Source: Luidia sarsii (taxonomy: Eukaryota > Echinodermata > Asteroidea > Paxillosida > Luidiidae). Taken from it: a stretch of 64,000 bases of DNA. Below are positions 31,801 through 46,700 of the stretch, in pieces. The stretch covers positions 3,740,159 to 3,804,158 of the forward strand of contig OX465105.1 in assembly GCA_949987565.1 (NCBI GenBank), read 5' to 3'. Position 1 is the stretch's first letter. The number at the start of each line of letters is the position of its first letter. The notes under the pieces are model-generated. The model searched no databases, was not told where the DNA came from, and saw nothing but the letters and a program-made list of their open reading frames with translations. A program made the position numbers and the translations under genes.

Positions 31801-34800
31801 AACTGCGCTTGGCAAGTTAATATCTCCATAAATTTTAAATCCACGAAGCTAAACTTTTGCCTGCCGAGAGCCCTGGAAATAAGCTATTGCCCTGTGTTTA
31901 AATGACTGAAATCGCAAATGTTTTGATGATTTTAGCATCACGCAAAGGCAACCAACCTTCATGACTGAGGAAGTTTGTGTGTTTGTGGGTGTCTGAAGCA
32001 TAGCACATGATTGTCCGCGGAGAGTAGCTCGAAAGAAAACTGCGCTTGACAGTTAATATCTCCATCTATATCAAATCGACGAAGCTAAAACTTTGCCTGC
32101 ATAGAGCCCTGGGAATAACCTATTGCCCAGTGTTAAAAAGACTGAAATTGCAAATGTTTAGATGATTTTATCATCACGCAAAGGAAAGCAACCTTCATGA
32201 CTGAGGAAGTGTGTTTGTTGATGTGTCTGTGGAGCATAGCACATGAGTGTCGGCGGAGAGTAGCTCGAAAGAAAACTGCGCTTGGCAAGTTAATATCTCC
32301 ATAAGTTTTAAATCGACGAAGCTAAAACTTTGCCTGCAGAGAGCCGTGTGAATAAGTTATTGCCCTGTGTTAAAATGAATGAAAGCGAAATGTTAAAATA
32401 ATTTCATCATCACGCAAAGGGAACCAACCTTCATGACTTAGGAAGTGTGTGTGTTTGTGTGTGTCTGGAGCATAGCACATGATTGTCGGCGGAGAGTAGC
32501 TCGAAAGAAAACTGCGCTTCGTAAGTTATTATCTCCATCAATTTTAAATCGACGAAGCTAAAACTTTGCCTGCAGAGAGCCCTGGGAATAACCTATTGCC
32601 CAGTGTTTCAATGATTGAAATCGCAAATGTTTAGATGATTTTATCATCACGCAAAGGCAACCAACCTTCATGACTGAGGAAGTATGTTTGTGTTTGTCTG
32701 TCTGGAGCATAGCACATGATTGTAGGCGGAGAGTAGCTCGAAAGAAAACTGCGCTTGGCAAGTCAATATCTCCATCAATTTTAAATCGACGAAGCTAAAA
32801 CTTTGCCTGCAGAGAGCCGTGGGAATAAGCTATTGCCCAGTGTTAAAATGACTGAAATCGCAAATGTTTAGATGATTTTATCATCACGCAAAGGGAACCA
32901 ACCTTCATGACTAAGGAAGTGTGTTTGTGTGTCTCTGGAGCATAGCACATGATTGTCGGTGGAGAGTAGTTCGAAAGAAAACTGCGCTTGGCAAGTTAAT
33001 ATCTCCATAAATTTTAAATCGACGAAGCTAAAACTTTGCCTGCAGAGAACCCTGGGAATAAGCTATTGCCCAGTGTTAAAATGACTGAAATCGCAAATGT
33101 TTAGATGATTTTATCATCACGCAAAGGGAACCAACCTTCATGACTGAGGAAGTATGTGTTTTTGTGTGTCTGGAGCATAGCAAATGATTGTCCGCGGAGA
33201 GTAGCTAGAAAGAAAACTGCGCTTGGCAAGTTAATATCTCCATAAATTTAAAATCGAAGAAGCTAAAACTTTGCCTGCAGAGAGCCCTGGGAATAAGCTG
33301 TTGCCCAGTGTTAAAATGACTAAAATCGGAAATGTTTAGATGATTTTATCATCACGCAAAGGGAACCAACCTTCATGACTGAGGAAGTGTGTGTGTTTGT
33401 GTGTGTCTGGAGCATAGCACATGATTGTCCGCGGAGATTTGCTCGAAAGAAAACTGTGCTTGGCAAGTTAATATCTCCATCAATTTTAAATCGACGAAGC
33501 TAAAACCTTGCCTGCAGAGAGCCCTGGGAATATCCTATTGCCCAGTGTTAAAATGACTGAAATCGCAAATGTTTAGGTGACTTTATCATCACGCAAAGGG
33601 AACCAACCTTCATGACTGAGGAAGTGTGTGTGTTTGTGGGTGTCTGAAGCATAGCACATGATTGTCCGCGGAGAGTAGCTCGAAAGAAAACTGCGCTTGA
33701 CAAGTTAATATCTCCATCTATATCAAATCGACGAAGCTAAAACTTTGCCTGCATAGAGCCCTGGGAATAACCTATTGCCCAGTGTTAAAATGACTGAAAT
33801 TGCAAATGTTTAGATGATTTTATCATCACGCAAAGGAAACCAACCTTCATGACTGAGGAAGTGTGTTTGTTGATGTGTCTGTGGAGCATAGCACATGATT
33901 GTCGGCGGAGAGTAGCTCGAAAGAAAACTGCGTTTGGCAAGTTAATATCTGCATCAATTTTAAATCGACGAAGCTAAAACTTTGCCTGCAGAGAGCCCTG
34001 GGAATAAGCTATTGCCCAGTGTTAAAATGACCCAAAATCGCAAATGTTTAGATGATTTTATCATCACGCAAAGGGAACCAACCTTCATGACTGAGGAAGT
34101 GTGTGTGTTTGTGTGTGTCTGGAGCATAGCACATGATTGTCCGCGGAGAGTAGCTCGAAAGAAAACTGCGCTTGGCAAGTTAAAATCTCCATAAGTTTTA
34201 AATCGACGAAGCTAAAACTGTGCCTGCAGAGAGCTCTGGGAATAAGCTATTGCCCTGTGTTAAAATGACTGAAATCGCAAATGTTTAGATGATTTTATCA
34301 TCACGGAAAGGGAACCAACCTTCATGACTGAGGAAGCGTGAGCGTGTTTCTGTGTGTCTGGAGCATAGCACATGATTGTCCGCGGAGAGTAGCTCGAAAG
34401 AAAACTGCGCTTGGCAAGTTTATATCTCCATAAATTTTAATTCGACGAAGCTAAAACTTTGCCTGCAGAGAGCCCTGGGAATAAGCTATTGCCCAGTGTT
34501 AAAATGACTGAAATCGGAAATGTTTTGATGATTTTGATCATCACGCAAAGGGAACCAACCTTCATGATTGAGGAAGTGCGTGTTTATGTGTGTCTGGAGC
34601 ATAGCACATGATTGCCCGCGGAAAGTAGCTCGAAAGAAAACTGCGATTGGCAAGTTAATATCTCCATAAATTGAAAATCGACGAAGCTAAAACTTTGGCT
34701 GCAGATAGCCCTGGGAATGACCTGTTGGCCAGTGTTAAAATGACTGAAATCGCTAATGTTTAGATGATTTTATCATCACGGAAAGGGAACCAACCTTCAT

Positions 34801-37800
34801 GACTGAGGAAGTGTGTGCGTTTCTGCGTGTCTGGAGCATAGCACATGATTGTCCGCGGAGAGTAGCTCGAAAGAAAACTGCACTTGACAAGTTAATATCT
34901 CCATCTATATCAAATCGACGAAGCTAAAACTTTGCCTGCATAGAGCCCTGGGAATAACCTATTGCCCAGTGTTAAAATGACTGACATTGCAAATGTTTAG
35001 ACGATTTTATCATCACGCAAAGGGAACCAACCTTCATGACTGAGGAAGTGTGTTTGTTGATGTGTCTGTGGAGCATAGTACATGATTGTCGGCGGAGAGT
35101 AGCTCGAAAGAAAACTGCGTTTGGCAAGTTAAAATCTCCATAAATTTTAAATCGACGAAGCTAAAACTTTGCCTGCAGAGAGCCCTGGGAATAAACTAAT
35201 CCCCAGTGTTAAACTGACTGAAATCGCAAATGTTTAGATGATTTTATCATCAAGCAAAGGGAACCAACCTTCATGACTGAGGAAGTATGTGTGTTGATGT
35301 GTGTCTGGAACATAGCACATGATTGTCCGCGGAGAGTAGCTCGAAAGAAAACTGCGCTGGACAAGTTAATATCTCCATCTATATCAAATAGACGAAGCTA
35401 AAACTTTGCCTGCATAGAGCCCTGGGAATAACCTATTGCCCAGTGTTAAAATGACTGAAATCGCAAATGTTTAGATGATTTTATCATCACGGAAAGGGAA
35501 CCAACCTTCATGACTGAGGAAGTGTGTGTGTGTTTTTGTGTGTCTGGAGCATAGCACATGATTGTCCGGAGAGAGTAGCTTGAAAGAAAACTGCACTTGA
35601 CAAGTTAATATCTCCATCTATATCAAATCGACGAAGCTAAAACTTTGCCTGCAGAGAGCCGTGGGAATAAGCTATTGCCCTGTGTTAAAATGACTGAAAT
35701 CGCAAATGCTAAGATGATTTTATCATCACGCAAAGGGAACCAACCTTCATGACTGAGGAAGTGTGTGTGTTTGTGTGTGTCTGGAGCATAGCACATGATT
35801 GTCGGTGGAGAGTAGCTCGAAAGAAAACTGCGCTTGGCAAGTTAATATCTCCATAAATTTTAAATCGACGAAGCAAAAACTTTGCCTGCAGAGAGCCCTC
35901 GGAAAAAGCTATTGCCCAGTGTTAAAATGACTGAAATCGCAAATGTTTAGATGATTTGATCATCACGCAAAGGGAACCAACCTTCATGACTGAGGAAGTA
36001 TGTGTTTGTGTGTGTCTGGAGCATAGCAAATGATTGTCCGCGGAGAGTAGCTGGAAAGAAAACTGCGCTTGGCAAGTTAATATCTCCATAAATTTTAAAT
36101 CGACGAAGCTAAAACTTTGCCTGCAGAGAGCTCTGGGAATAAGCTATTGCCCAGTGTTAAAATGACTGAAATCGCAAAGTGTTAGATGATTTTATCATCA
36201 CGGAAAAGGGAACCAACCTTCATGACTGAGGAAGTGTATGTGTTTGTGTGTGTCTGGAGCATAGCACGTTATTGTCCGCGGAGAGTAGCTAGAAAGAAAA
36301 CTGCGCTTGGCAAGTTAATATCTCCATAAGTTTTAAATCGACGAAGCTAAAACTTTGCCTGCAGAGAGCCCTGGGAATAAGCTATTGCCCAGTGTTAAAA
36401 TGACTAAAGTCGCAAATGTTTAGATGATTTTGTCATCACGCAAAGGGAACCAACCTTCATGACTGAGGAAGTGTGTGTGTTTGTGTGTGTCTGGAGCATA
36501 GCACATGATTGTCCGCGGAGAGTAGCTAGAAAGAAAACTGCGCTTGGCAAGTTAATATCTCCATAAATTTTAAATCCACGAAGCTAAACTTTTGCCTGCC
36601 GAGAGCCCTGGAAATAAGCTATTGCCCTGTGTTTAAATGACTGAAATCGCAAATGTTTTGATGATTTTAGCATCACGCAAAGGCAACCAACCTTCATGAC
36701 TGAGGAAGTGTGTGTGTTTGTGGGTGTCTGAAGCATAGCACATGATTGTCCGCGGAGAGTAGCTCGAAAGAAAACTGCGCTTGACAGTTAATATCTCCAT
36801 CTATATCAAATCGACGAAGCTAAAACTTTGCCTGCATAGAGCCCTGGGAATAACCTATTGCCCAGTGTTAAAAAGACTGAAATTGCAAATGTTTAGATGA
36901 TTTTATCATCACGCAAAGGAAAGCAACCTTCATGACTGAGGAAGTGTGTTTGTTGATGTGTCTGTGGAGCATAGCACATGAGTGTCGGCGGAGAGTAGCT
37001 CGAAAGAAAACTGCGCTTGGCAAGTTAATATCTCCATAAGTTTTAAATCGACGAAGCTAAAACTTTGCCTGCAGAGAGCCGTGTGAATAAGTTATTGCCC
37101 TGTGTTAAAATGAATGAAAGCGAAATGTTAAAATAATTTCATCATCACGCAAAGGGAACCAACCTTCATGACTTAGGAAGTGTGTGTGTTTGTGTGTGTC
37201 TGGAGCATAGCACATGATTGTCGGCGGAGAGTAGCTCGAAAGAAAACTGCGCTTCGTAAGTTATTATCTCCATCAATTTTAAATCGACGAAGCTAAAACT
37301 TTGCCTGCAGAGAGCCCTGGGAATAACCTATTGCCCAGTGTTTCAATGATTGAAATCGCAAATGTTTAGATGATTTTATCATCACGCAAAGGCAACCAAC
37401 CTTCATGACTGAGGAAGTATGTTTGTGTTTGTCTGTCTGGAGCATAGCACATGATTGTAGGCGGAGAGTAGCTCGAAAGAAAACTGCGCTTGGCAAGTCA
37501 ATATCTCCATCAATTTTAAATCGACGAAGCTAAAACTTTGCCTGCAGAGAGCCGTGGGAATAAGCTATTGCCCAGTGTTAAAATGACTGAAATCGCAAAT
37601 GTTTAGATGATTTTATCATCACGCAAAGGGAACCAACCTTCATGACTAAGGAAGTGTGTTTGTGTGTGTCTGGAGCATAGCACATGATTGTCGGTGGAGA
37701 GTAGTTCGAAAGAAAACTGCGCTTGGCAAGTTAATATCTCCATAAATTTTAAATCGACGAAGCTAAAACTTTGCCTGCAGAGAACCCTGGGAATAAGCTA

Positions 37801-38335
37801 TTGCCCAGTGTTAAAATGACTGAAATCGCAAATGTTTAGATGATTTTATCATCACGCAAAGGGAACCAACCTTCATGACTGAGGAAGTATGTGTTTTTGT
37901 GTGTCTGGAGCATAGCAAATGATTGTCCGCGGAGAGTAGCTAGAAAGAAAACTGCGCTTGGCAAGTTAATATCTCCATAAATTTAAAATCGAAGAAGCTA
38001 AAACTTTGCCTGCAGAGAGCCCTGGGAATAAGCTGTTGCCCAGTGTTAAAATGACTAAAATCGCAAATGTTTAGATGATTTTATCATCACGCAAAGGGAA
38101 CCAACCTTCATGACTGAGGAAGTGTGTGTGTTTGTGTGTGTCTGGAGCATAGCACATGATTGTCCGCGGAGATTTGCTCGAAAGAAAACTGTGCTTGGCA
38201 AGTTAATATCTCCATCAATTTTAAATCGACGAAGCTAAAACCTTGCCTGCAGAGAGCCCTGGGAATATCCTATTGCCCAGTGTTAAAATGACTGAAATCG
38301 CAAATGTTTAGGTGACTTTATCATCACGCAAAGGG
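28865..38335 (+). repeat. Higher-order repeat: two tandem 4,735-bp units (20 monomers each)
   Basis: Features at 29225, 30541, 30829 and 32558 recur at 33960, 35276, 35564 and 37293, always exactly 4,735 bases later, with only scattered substitutions between units. Identity drops at both ends (28,806-28,865 against 33,541-33,600, and after 38,335). Twenty monomers of about 236.75 bases make one unit. Near-identity over 4.7 kb implies a recent duplication by unequal exchange. Confidence 0.9.
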
Positions 38336-39721
38336 AACCAACCTTCATGACTAAGGAAGTGTGTTTGTGTGTGTCTGGAGCATAGCATATGATTGTCGGT
38401 GGAGAGTAGCTCGAAAGAAAACTGCGCTTGGCAAGTTAATATCTCCATAAATTTTAAATCGACGGAGCTAAAACTTTGCCTGCAGAGAGCCCTGGGAATA
38501 AGCTATTCCCCAGTGTTAAAATGACTGAAATCGCAAATGTTTAGATGATTTTATTATCACGCAAAGGGAACCAACCTTCATGACTGAGGAAGTATGTGTT
38601 TTTGTGTGTCTGGAGCATAGCAAATGATTGTCCGCGGAGAGTAGCTAGAAAGAAAACTGCGCTTGGCAAGTTAATATCTCCATGAATTTAAAATCGAAGA
38701 AGCTAAAACTTTGGCTGCAGAGAGCCCTGGGAATAAGCTGTTGCCAAGTGTAAAAATGACTAAAATCGCAAATGTTTAGATGATTTTATTATCACGCAAA
38801 GGGAACCAACCTTCATGACTGAGGAAGTATGTGTTTTTGTGTGTCTGGAGCATAGCAAATGATTGTCCGCGGAGAGTAGCTAGAAAGAAAACTGCGCTTA
38901 GCAAGTTAATATCTCCATAAGTTTTAAATCGACGAAGCTAAAACTTTGCCTGCAGAGAGCTCTGGGAATAAGCTATTGCCCAGTTTTAAAATGAGTGCAA
39001 TCGAATTTGTTTAGATGATTTTATCATCACGCAAAAGGGAACCAACCTTCATGACTGAGGAAGTGTGTGTGTTTGTGTGTGTCTGGAGCATAGCCCGTTA
39101 TTGTCCGCGTAGAGTAGCTAGAAAGAAAACTGCGCTTGGGAAGTTAATATCTCCATAAATTTTAAATCGACGAAGCTAAAACTTTGCCTGCAGAGAGCCC
39201 TGGGAATAAGCTATTCCCCAGTGTTAAAATGACTGAAATCGCAAATGTTTAGATGATTTCATCATTCGCAAAGGGAACAAACCTTCATGACTGGGGAAGT
39301 GTGTTTGTTTGTGTGTGTCTGGAGCATAGCACATGATTGTCGGCGGAGAGTAGCTCGAAAGAAAACTGCGCTTGGCAAGTTAATATTTCCATAAATTTTA
39401 AATCGACGAAGCTAAAAGTTTGCCTGCAGAGAGCCGTGGGAATAAGCTATTGCCCAGTGTTAAAATGACTGAAATCGCAAATGTTTAGATGATTTTATCA
39501 TCGCGCAAACGGAAGCAACCTTCATGACTGAGTAAGTGTGTGTGTTGATGTGTGTCTGGAGCATAGCACATGATTGTCGGCGGAGAGTAGCTCGAAAGAA
39601 AACTGTACTTTGCAAGTTTATATCTCCATCAATCTTAAATCGACAAAGCTAATACTTTGCCTGTAGAGAGCCCTGGGAATAAGCTATTGCCCAGTGTTAA
39701 AATGACTGAAATCGCAAATGT

Positions 39722-42700
39722 TTAGATGATTTTATCATCACGGAAAGGGAACCAACCTTCATGACTGAGGAAGTGTGTGTGTGTTTTTGTGTGTCTGGAG
39801 CATAGCACATGATTGTCCGGAGAGAGTAGCTTGAAAGAAAACTGCACTTGACAAGTTAATATCTCCATCTATATCAAATCGACGAAGCTAAAACTTTGCC
39901 TGCAGAGAGCCGTGGGAATAAGCTATTGCCCTGTGTTAAAATGACTGAAATCGCAAATGCTAAGATGATTTTATCATCACGCAAAGGGAACCAACCTTCA
40001 TGACTGAGGAAGTGTGTGTGTTTGTGTGTGTCTGGAGCATAGCACATGATTGTCGGTGGAGAGTAGCTCGAAAGAAAACTGCGCTTGGCAAGTTAATATC
40101 TCCATAAATTTTAAATCGACGAAGCTAAAACTTTGCCTGCAGAGAGCCCTCGGAAAAAGCTATTGCCCAGTGTTAAAATGACTGAAATCGCAAATGTTTA
40201 GATGATTTGATCATCACGCAAAGGGAACCAACCTTCATGACTGAGGAAGTATGTGTTTGTGTGTGTCTGGAGCATAGCAAATGATTGTCCGCGGAGAGTA
40301 GCTGGAAAGAAAACTGCGCTTGGCAAGTTAATATCTCCATAAATTTTAAATCGACGAAGCTAAACTTTGCCTGCAGAGAGCTCTGGGAATAAGCTATTGC
40401 CCAGTGTTAAAATGACTGAAATCGCAAAGTGTTAGATGATTTTATCATCACGGAAAAGGGAACCAACCTTCATGACTGAGGAAGTGTATGTGTTTGTGTG
40501 TGTCTGGAGCATAGCACGTTATTGTCCGCGGAGAGTAGCTAGAAAGAAAACTGCGCTTGGCAAGTTAATATCTCCATAAGTTTTAAATCGACGAAGCTAA
40601 AACTTTGCCTGCAGAGAGCCCTGGGAATAAGCTATTGCCCAGTGTTAAAATGACTAAAGTCGCAAATGTTTAGATGATTTTGTCATCACGCAAAGGGAAC
40701 CAACCTTCATGACTGAGGAAGTGTGTGTGTTTGTGTGTGTCTGGAGCATAGCACATAATTGTCCGCGGAGAGTAGCTAGAAAGAAAACTGCGCTTGGCAA
40801 GTTAATATCTCCATAAATTTTAAATCCACGAAGCTAAACTTTTGCCTGCCGAGAGCCCTGGAAATAAGCTATTGCCCTGTGTTTAAATGACTGAAATCGC
40901 AAATGTTTTGATGATTTTAGCATCACGCAAAGGCAACCAACCTTCATGACTGAGGAAGTGTGTGTGTTTGTGGGTGTCTGAAGCATAGCACATGATTGTC
41001 CGCGGAGAGTAGCTCGAAAGAAAACTGCGCTTGACAGTTAATATCTCCATCTATATCAAATCGACGAAGCTAAAACTTTGCCTGCATAGAGCCCTGGGAA
41101 TAACCTATTGCCCAGTGTTAAAAAGACTGAAATTGCAAATGTTTAGATGATTTTATCATCACGCAAAGGAAAGCAACCTTCATGACTGAGGAAGTGTGTT
41201 TGTTGATGTGTCTGTGGAGCATAGCACATGAGTGTCGGCGGAGAGTAGCTCGAAAGAAAACTGCGCTTGGCAAGTTAATATCTCCATAAGTTTTAAATCG
41301 ACGAAGCTAAAACTTTGCCTGCAGAGAGCCGTGTGAATAAGTTATTGCCCTGTGTTAAAATGAATGAAAGCGAAATGTTAAAATAATTTCATCATCACGC
41401 AAAGGGAACCAACCTTCATGACTTAGGAAGTGTGTGTGTTTGTGTGTGTCTGGAGCATAGCACATGATTGTCGGCGGAGAGTAGCTCGAAAGAAAACTGC
41501 GCTTCGTAAGTTATTATCTCCATCAATTTTAAATCGACGAAGCTAAAACTTTGCCTGCAGAGAGCCCTGGGAATAACCTATTGCCCAGTGTTTCAATGAT
41601 TGAAATCGCAAATGTTTAGATGATTTTATCATCACGCAAAGGCAACCAACCTTCATTACTGAGGAAGTATGTTTGTGTTTGTCTGTCTGGAGCATAGCAC
41701 ATGATTGTAGGCGGAGAGTAGCTCGAAAGAAAACTGCGCTTGGCAAGTCAATATCTCCATCAATTTTAAATCGACGAAGCTAAAACTTTGCCTGCAGAGA
41801 GCCGTGGGAATAAGCTATTGCCCAGTGTTAAAATGACTGAAATCGCAAATGTTTAGATGATTTTATCATCACGCAAAGGGAACCAACCTTCATGACTAAG
41901 GAAGTGTGTTTGTGTGTGTCTGGAGCATAGCACATGATTGTCGGTGGAGAGTAGTTCGAAAGAAAACTGCGCTTGGCAAGTTAATATCTCCATAAATTTT
42001 AAATCGACGAAGCTAAAACTTTGCCTGCAGAGAACCCTGGGAATAAGCTATTGCCCAGTTTTAAAATGACTGAAATCGCAAATGTTTAGATGATTTTATC
42101 ATCACGCAAAGGGAACCAACCTTCATGACTGAGGAAGTATGTGTTTTTGTGTGTCTGGAGCATAGCAAATGATTGTCCGCGGAGAGTAGCTAGAAAGAAA
42201 ACTGCGCTTGGCAAGTTAATATCTCCATAAATTTAAAATCGAAGAAGCTAAAACTTTGCCTGCAGAGAGCCCTGGGAATAAGCTGTTGCCCAGTGTTAAA
42301 ATGACTAAAATCGCAAATGTTTAGGTGACTTTATCATCACGCAAAGGGAACCAACCTTCATGACTAAGGAAGTGTGTTTGTGTGTGTCTGGAGCATAGCA
42401 CATGATTGTCGGTGGAGAGTAGCTCGAAAGAAAACTGCGCTTGGCAAGTTAATATCTCCATAAATTTTAAATCGACGGAGCTAAAACTTTGCCTGCAGAG
42501 AGCCCTGGGAATAAGCTATTCCCCAGTGTTAAAATGACTGAAATCGCAAATGTTTAGATGATTTTATTATCACGCAAAGGGAACCAACCTTCATGACTGA
42601 GGAAGTATGTGTTTTTGTGTGTCTGGAGCATAGCAAATGATTGTCCGCGGAGAGTAGCTAGAAAGAAAACTGCGCTTGGCAAGTTAATATCTCCATGAAT

Positions 42701-43735
42701 TTAAAATCGAAGAAGCTAAAACTTTGGCTGCAGAGAGCCCTGGGAATAAGCTGTTGCCAAGTGTAAAAATGACTAAAATCGCAAATGTTTAGATGATTTT
42801 ATTATCACGCAAAGGGAACCAACCTTCATGACTGAGGAAGTATGTGTTTTTGTGTGTCTGGAGCATAGCAAATGATTGTCCGCGGAGAGTAGCTAGAAAG
42901 AAAACTGCGCTTAGCAAGTTAATATCTCCATAAGTTTTAAATCGACGAAGCTAAAACTTTGCCTGCAGAGAGCTCTGGGAATAAGCTATTGCCCAGTTTT
43001 AAAATGAGTGCAATCGAATTTGTTTAGATGATTTCATCATCACGCAAAAGGGAACCAACCTTCATGACTGAGGAAGTGTGTGTGTTTGTGTGTGTCTGGA
43101 GCATAGCCCGTTATTGTCCGCGTAGAGTAGCTAGAAAGAAAACTGCGCTTGGGAAGTTAATATCTCCATAAATTTTAAATCGACGAAGCTAAAACTTTGC
43201 CTGCAGAGAGCCCTGGGAATAAGCTATTCCCCAGTGTTAAAATGACTGAAATCGCAAATGTTTAGATGATTTCATCATTCGCAAAGGGAACAAACCTTCA
43301 TGACTGGGGAAGTGTGTTTGTTTGTGTGTGTCTGGAGCATAGCACATGATTGTCGGCGGAGAGTAGCTCGAAAGAAAACTGCGCTTGGCAAGTTAATATT
43401 TCCATAAATTTTAAATCGACGAAGCTAAAAGTTTGCCTGCAGAGAGCCGTGGGAATAAGCTATTGCCCAGTGTTAAAATGACTGAAATCGCAAATGTTTA
43501 GATGATTTTATCATCGCGCAAAGGGAACCAACCTTCATGACTGAGTAAGTGTGTGTGTTGATGTGTGTCTGGAGCATAGCACATGATTGTCGGCGGAGAG
43601 TAGCTCGAAAGAAAACTGTACTTTGCAAGTTTATATCTCCATCAATCTTAAATCGACAAAGCTAATACTTTGCCTGTAGAGAGCCCTGGGAATAAGCTAT
43701 TGCCCAGTGTTAAAATGACTGAAATCGCAAATGTT
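39722..43735 (+). repeat. Third, shortened copy of the higher-order repeat
   Basis: It matches 35,472-39,721 at an offset of 4,250 bases (for example 35564 to 39814 and 37293 to 41543). After about 42,300 the offset changes to 4,011, showing loss of one monomer present in the earlier copies (the one with GCGGAGATTTGCTCG). Confidence 0.8.
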
Positions 43736-46700
43736 TAGATGATTTTATCATCACGCAAAGGGAACCAACCTTCATGACTGAGGAAGTATGTGTTTGTGTG
43801 TGTCTGGAGCATAGCAAATGATTGTCCGCGGAGAGTAGCTAGAAAGAAAACTGCGCTTGGCAAGTTAATATCTCCATAAATTTTAAATCTACGAAGCTAA
43901 AACTTTGCCTGCAGAGAGCCCTGGGAATAACCTATTGCCCAGTGTTTCAATGATTGAAATCGCAAATGTTTAGATGATTTTATCATCACGCAAAGGCAAC
44001 CAACCTTCATGACTGAGGAAGTATGTTTGTGTTTGTCTGTCTGGAGCATAGCACATGATTGTAGGCGGAGAGTAGCTCGAAAGAAAACTGCGCTTGGCAA
44101 GTCAATATCTCCATCAATTTTAAATCGACGAAGCTAAAACTTTGCCTGCAGAGAGCCGTGGGAATAAGCTATTGCCCAGTGTTAAAATGACTGAAATCGC
44201 AAATGTTTAGATGATTTTATCATCACGCAAAGGGAACCAACCTTCATGACTAAGGAAGTGTGTTTGTGTGTGTCTGGAGCATAGCACATGATTGTCGGTG
44301 GAGAGTAGTTCGAAAGAAAACTGCGCTTGGCAAGTTAATATCTCCATAAATTTTAAATCGACGAAGCTAAAACTTTGCCTGCAGAGAACCCTGGGAATAA
44401 GCTATTGCCCAGTGTTAAAATGACTGAAATCGCAAATGTTTAGATGATTTTATCATCACGCAAAGGGAACCAACCTTCATGACTGAGGAAGTATGTGTTT
44501 TTGTGTGTCTGGAGCATAGCAAATGATTGTCCGCGGAGAGTAGCTAGAAAGAAACCTGCGCTTGGCAAGTTAATATCTCCATAAATTTAAAATCGAAGAA
44601 GCTAAAACTTTGCCTGCAGAGAGCCCTGGGAATAAGCTGTTGCCCAGTGTTAAAATGACTAAAATCGCAAATGTTTAGATGATTTTATCATCACGCAAAG
44701 GGAACCAACCTTCATGACTGAGGAAGTGTGTGTGTTTGTGTGTGTCTGGAGCATAGCACATGATTGTCCGCGGAGATTTGCTCGAAAGAAAACTGTGCTT
44801 GGCAAGTTAATATCTCCATCAATTTTAAATCGACGAAGCTAAAACCTTGCCTGCAGAGAGCCCTGGGAATATCCTATTGCCCAGTGTTAAAATGACTGAA
44901 ATCGCAAATGTTTAGGTGACTTTATCATCACGCAAAGGGAACCAACCTTCATGACTAAGGAAGTGTGTTTGTGTGTGTCTGGAGCATAGCACATGATTGT
45001 CGGTGGAGAGTAGCTCGAAAGAAAACTGCGCTTGGCAAGTTAATATCTCCATAAATTTTAAATCGACGGAGCTAAAACTTTGCCTGCAGAGAGCCCTGGG
45101 AATAAGCTATTGCCCAGTGTTAAAATGACTGAAATCGCAAATGTTTAGATGATTTTATTATCACGCAAAGGGAACCAACCTTCATGACTGAGGAAGTATG
45201 TGTTTTTGTGTGTCTGGAGCATAGCAAATGATTGTCCGCGGAGAGTAGCTAGAAAGAAAACTGCGCTTGGCAAGTTAATATCTCCATGAATTTAAAATCG
45301 AAGAAGCTAAAACTTTGGCTGCAGAGAGCCCTGGGAATAAGCTGTTGCCAAGTGTAAAAATGACTAAAATCGCAAATGTTTAGATGATTTTATTATCACG
45401 CAAAGGGAACCAACCTTCATGACTGAGGAAGTATGTGTTTTTGTGTGTCTGGAGCATAGCAAATGATTGTCCGCGGAGAGTAGCTAGAAAGAAAACTGCG
45501 CTTAGCAAGTTAATATCTCCATAAGTTTTAAATCGACGAAGCTAAAACTTTGCCTGCAGAGAGCTCTGGGAATAAGCTATTGCCCAGTTTTAAAATGAGT
45601 GCAATCGAATTTGTTTAGATGATTTTATCATCACGCAAAAGGGAACCAACCTTCATGACTGAGGAAGTGTGTGTGTTTGTGTGTGTCTGGAGCATAGCCC
45701 GTTATTGTCCGCGTAGAGTAGCTAGAAAGAAAACTGCGCTTGGGAAGTTAATATCTCCATCAATTTTAAATCGACGAAGCTAAAACTTTGCCTGCAGAGA
45801 GCCCTGGGAATAAGCTATTCCCCAGTGTTGAAATGACTGAAATCGCAAATGTTTAGATGATTTCATCATTCGCAAAGGGAACAAACCTTCATGACTGGGG
45901 AAGTGTGTTTGTTTGTGTGTGTCTGGAGCATAGCACATGATTGTCGGCGGAGAGTAGCTCGAAAGAAAACTGCGCTTGGCAAGTTAATATTTCCATAAAT
46001 TTTAAATCGACGAAGCTAAAAGTTTGCCTGCAGAGAGCCGTGGGAATAAGCTATTGCCCAGTGTTAAAATGACTGAAATCGCAAATGTTTAGATGATTTT
46101 ATCATCGCGCAAAGGGAACCAACCTTCATGACTGAGTAAGTGTGTGTGTTGATGTGTGTCTGGAGCATAGCACATGATTGTCGGCGGAGAGTAGCTCGAA
46201 AGAAAACTGTACTTTGCAAGTTTATATCTCCATCAATCTTAAATCGACAAAGCTAATACTTTGCCTGTAGAGAGCCCTGGGAATAAGCTATTGCCCAGTG
46301 TTAAAATGACTGAAATCGCAAATGTTTAGATGATTTTATCATCACGCAAAGGGAACCAACCTTCATGACTGAGGAAGTATGTGTTTGTGTGTGTCTGGAG
46401 CATAGCAAATGATTGTCCGCGGAGAGTAGCTAGAAAGAAAACTGCGCTTGGCAAGTTAATATCTCCATAAATTTTAAATCTACGAAGCTAAAACTTTGCC
46501 TGCAGAGAGCCCTGGGAATAAGCTATTGCCCAGTGTTAAAATGACTAAAGTCGCAAATGTTTAGATGATTTTATCATCACGCAAAGGGAACCAACCTTCA
46601 TGACTGAGGAAGTGCGTGTGTTTGTGTGTGTCTGGAGCATAGCACATGATTGTCCGTGGAGAGTAGATAGAAAGAAAACTGCGCTTGGCAAGTTAATATC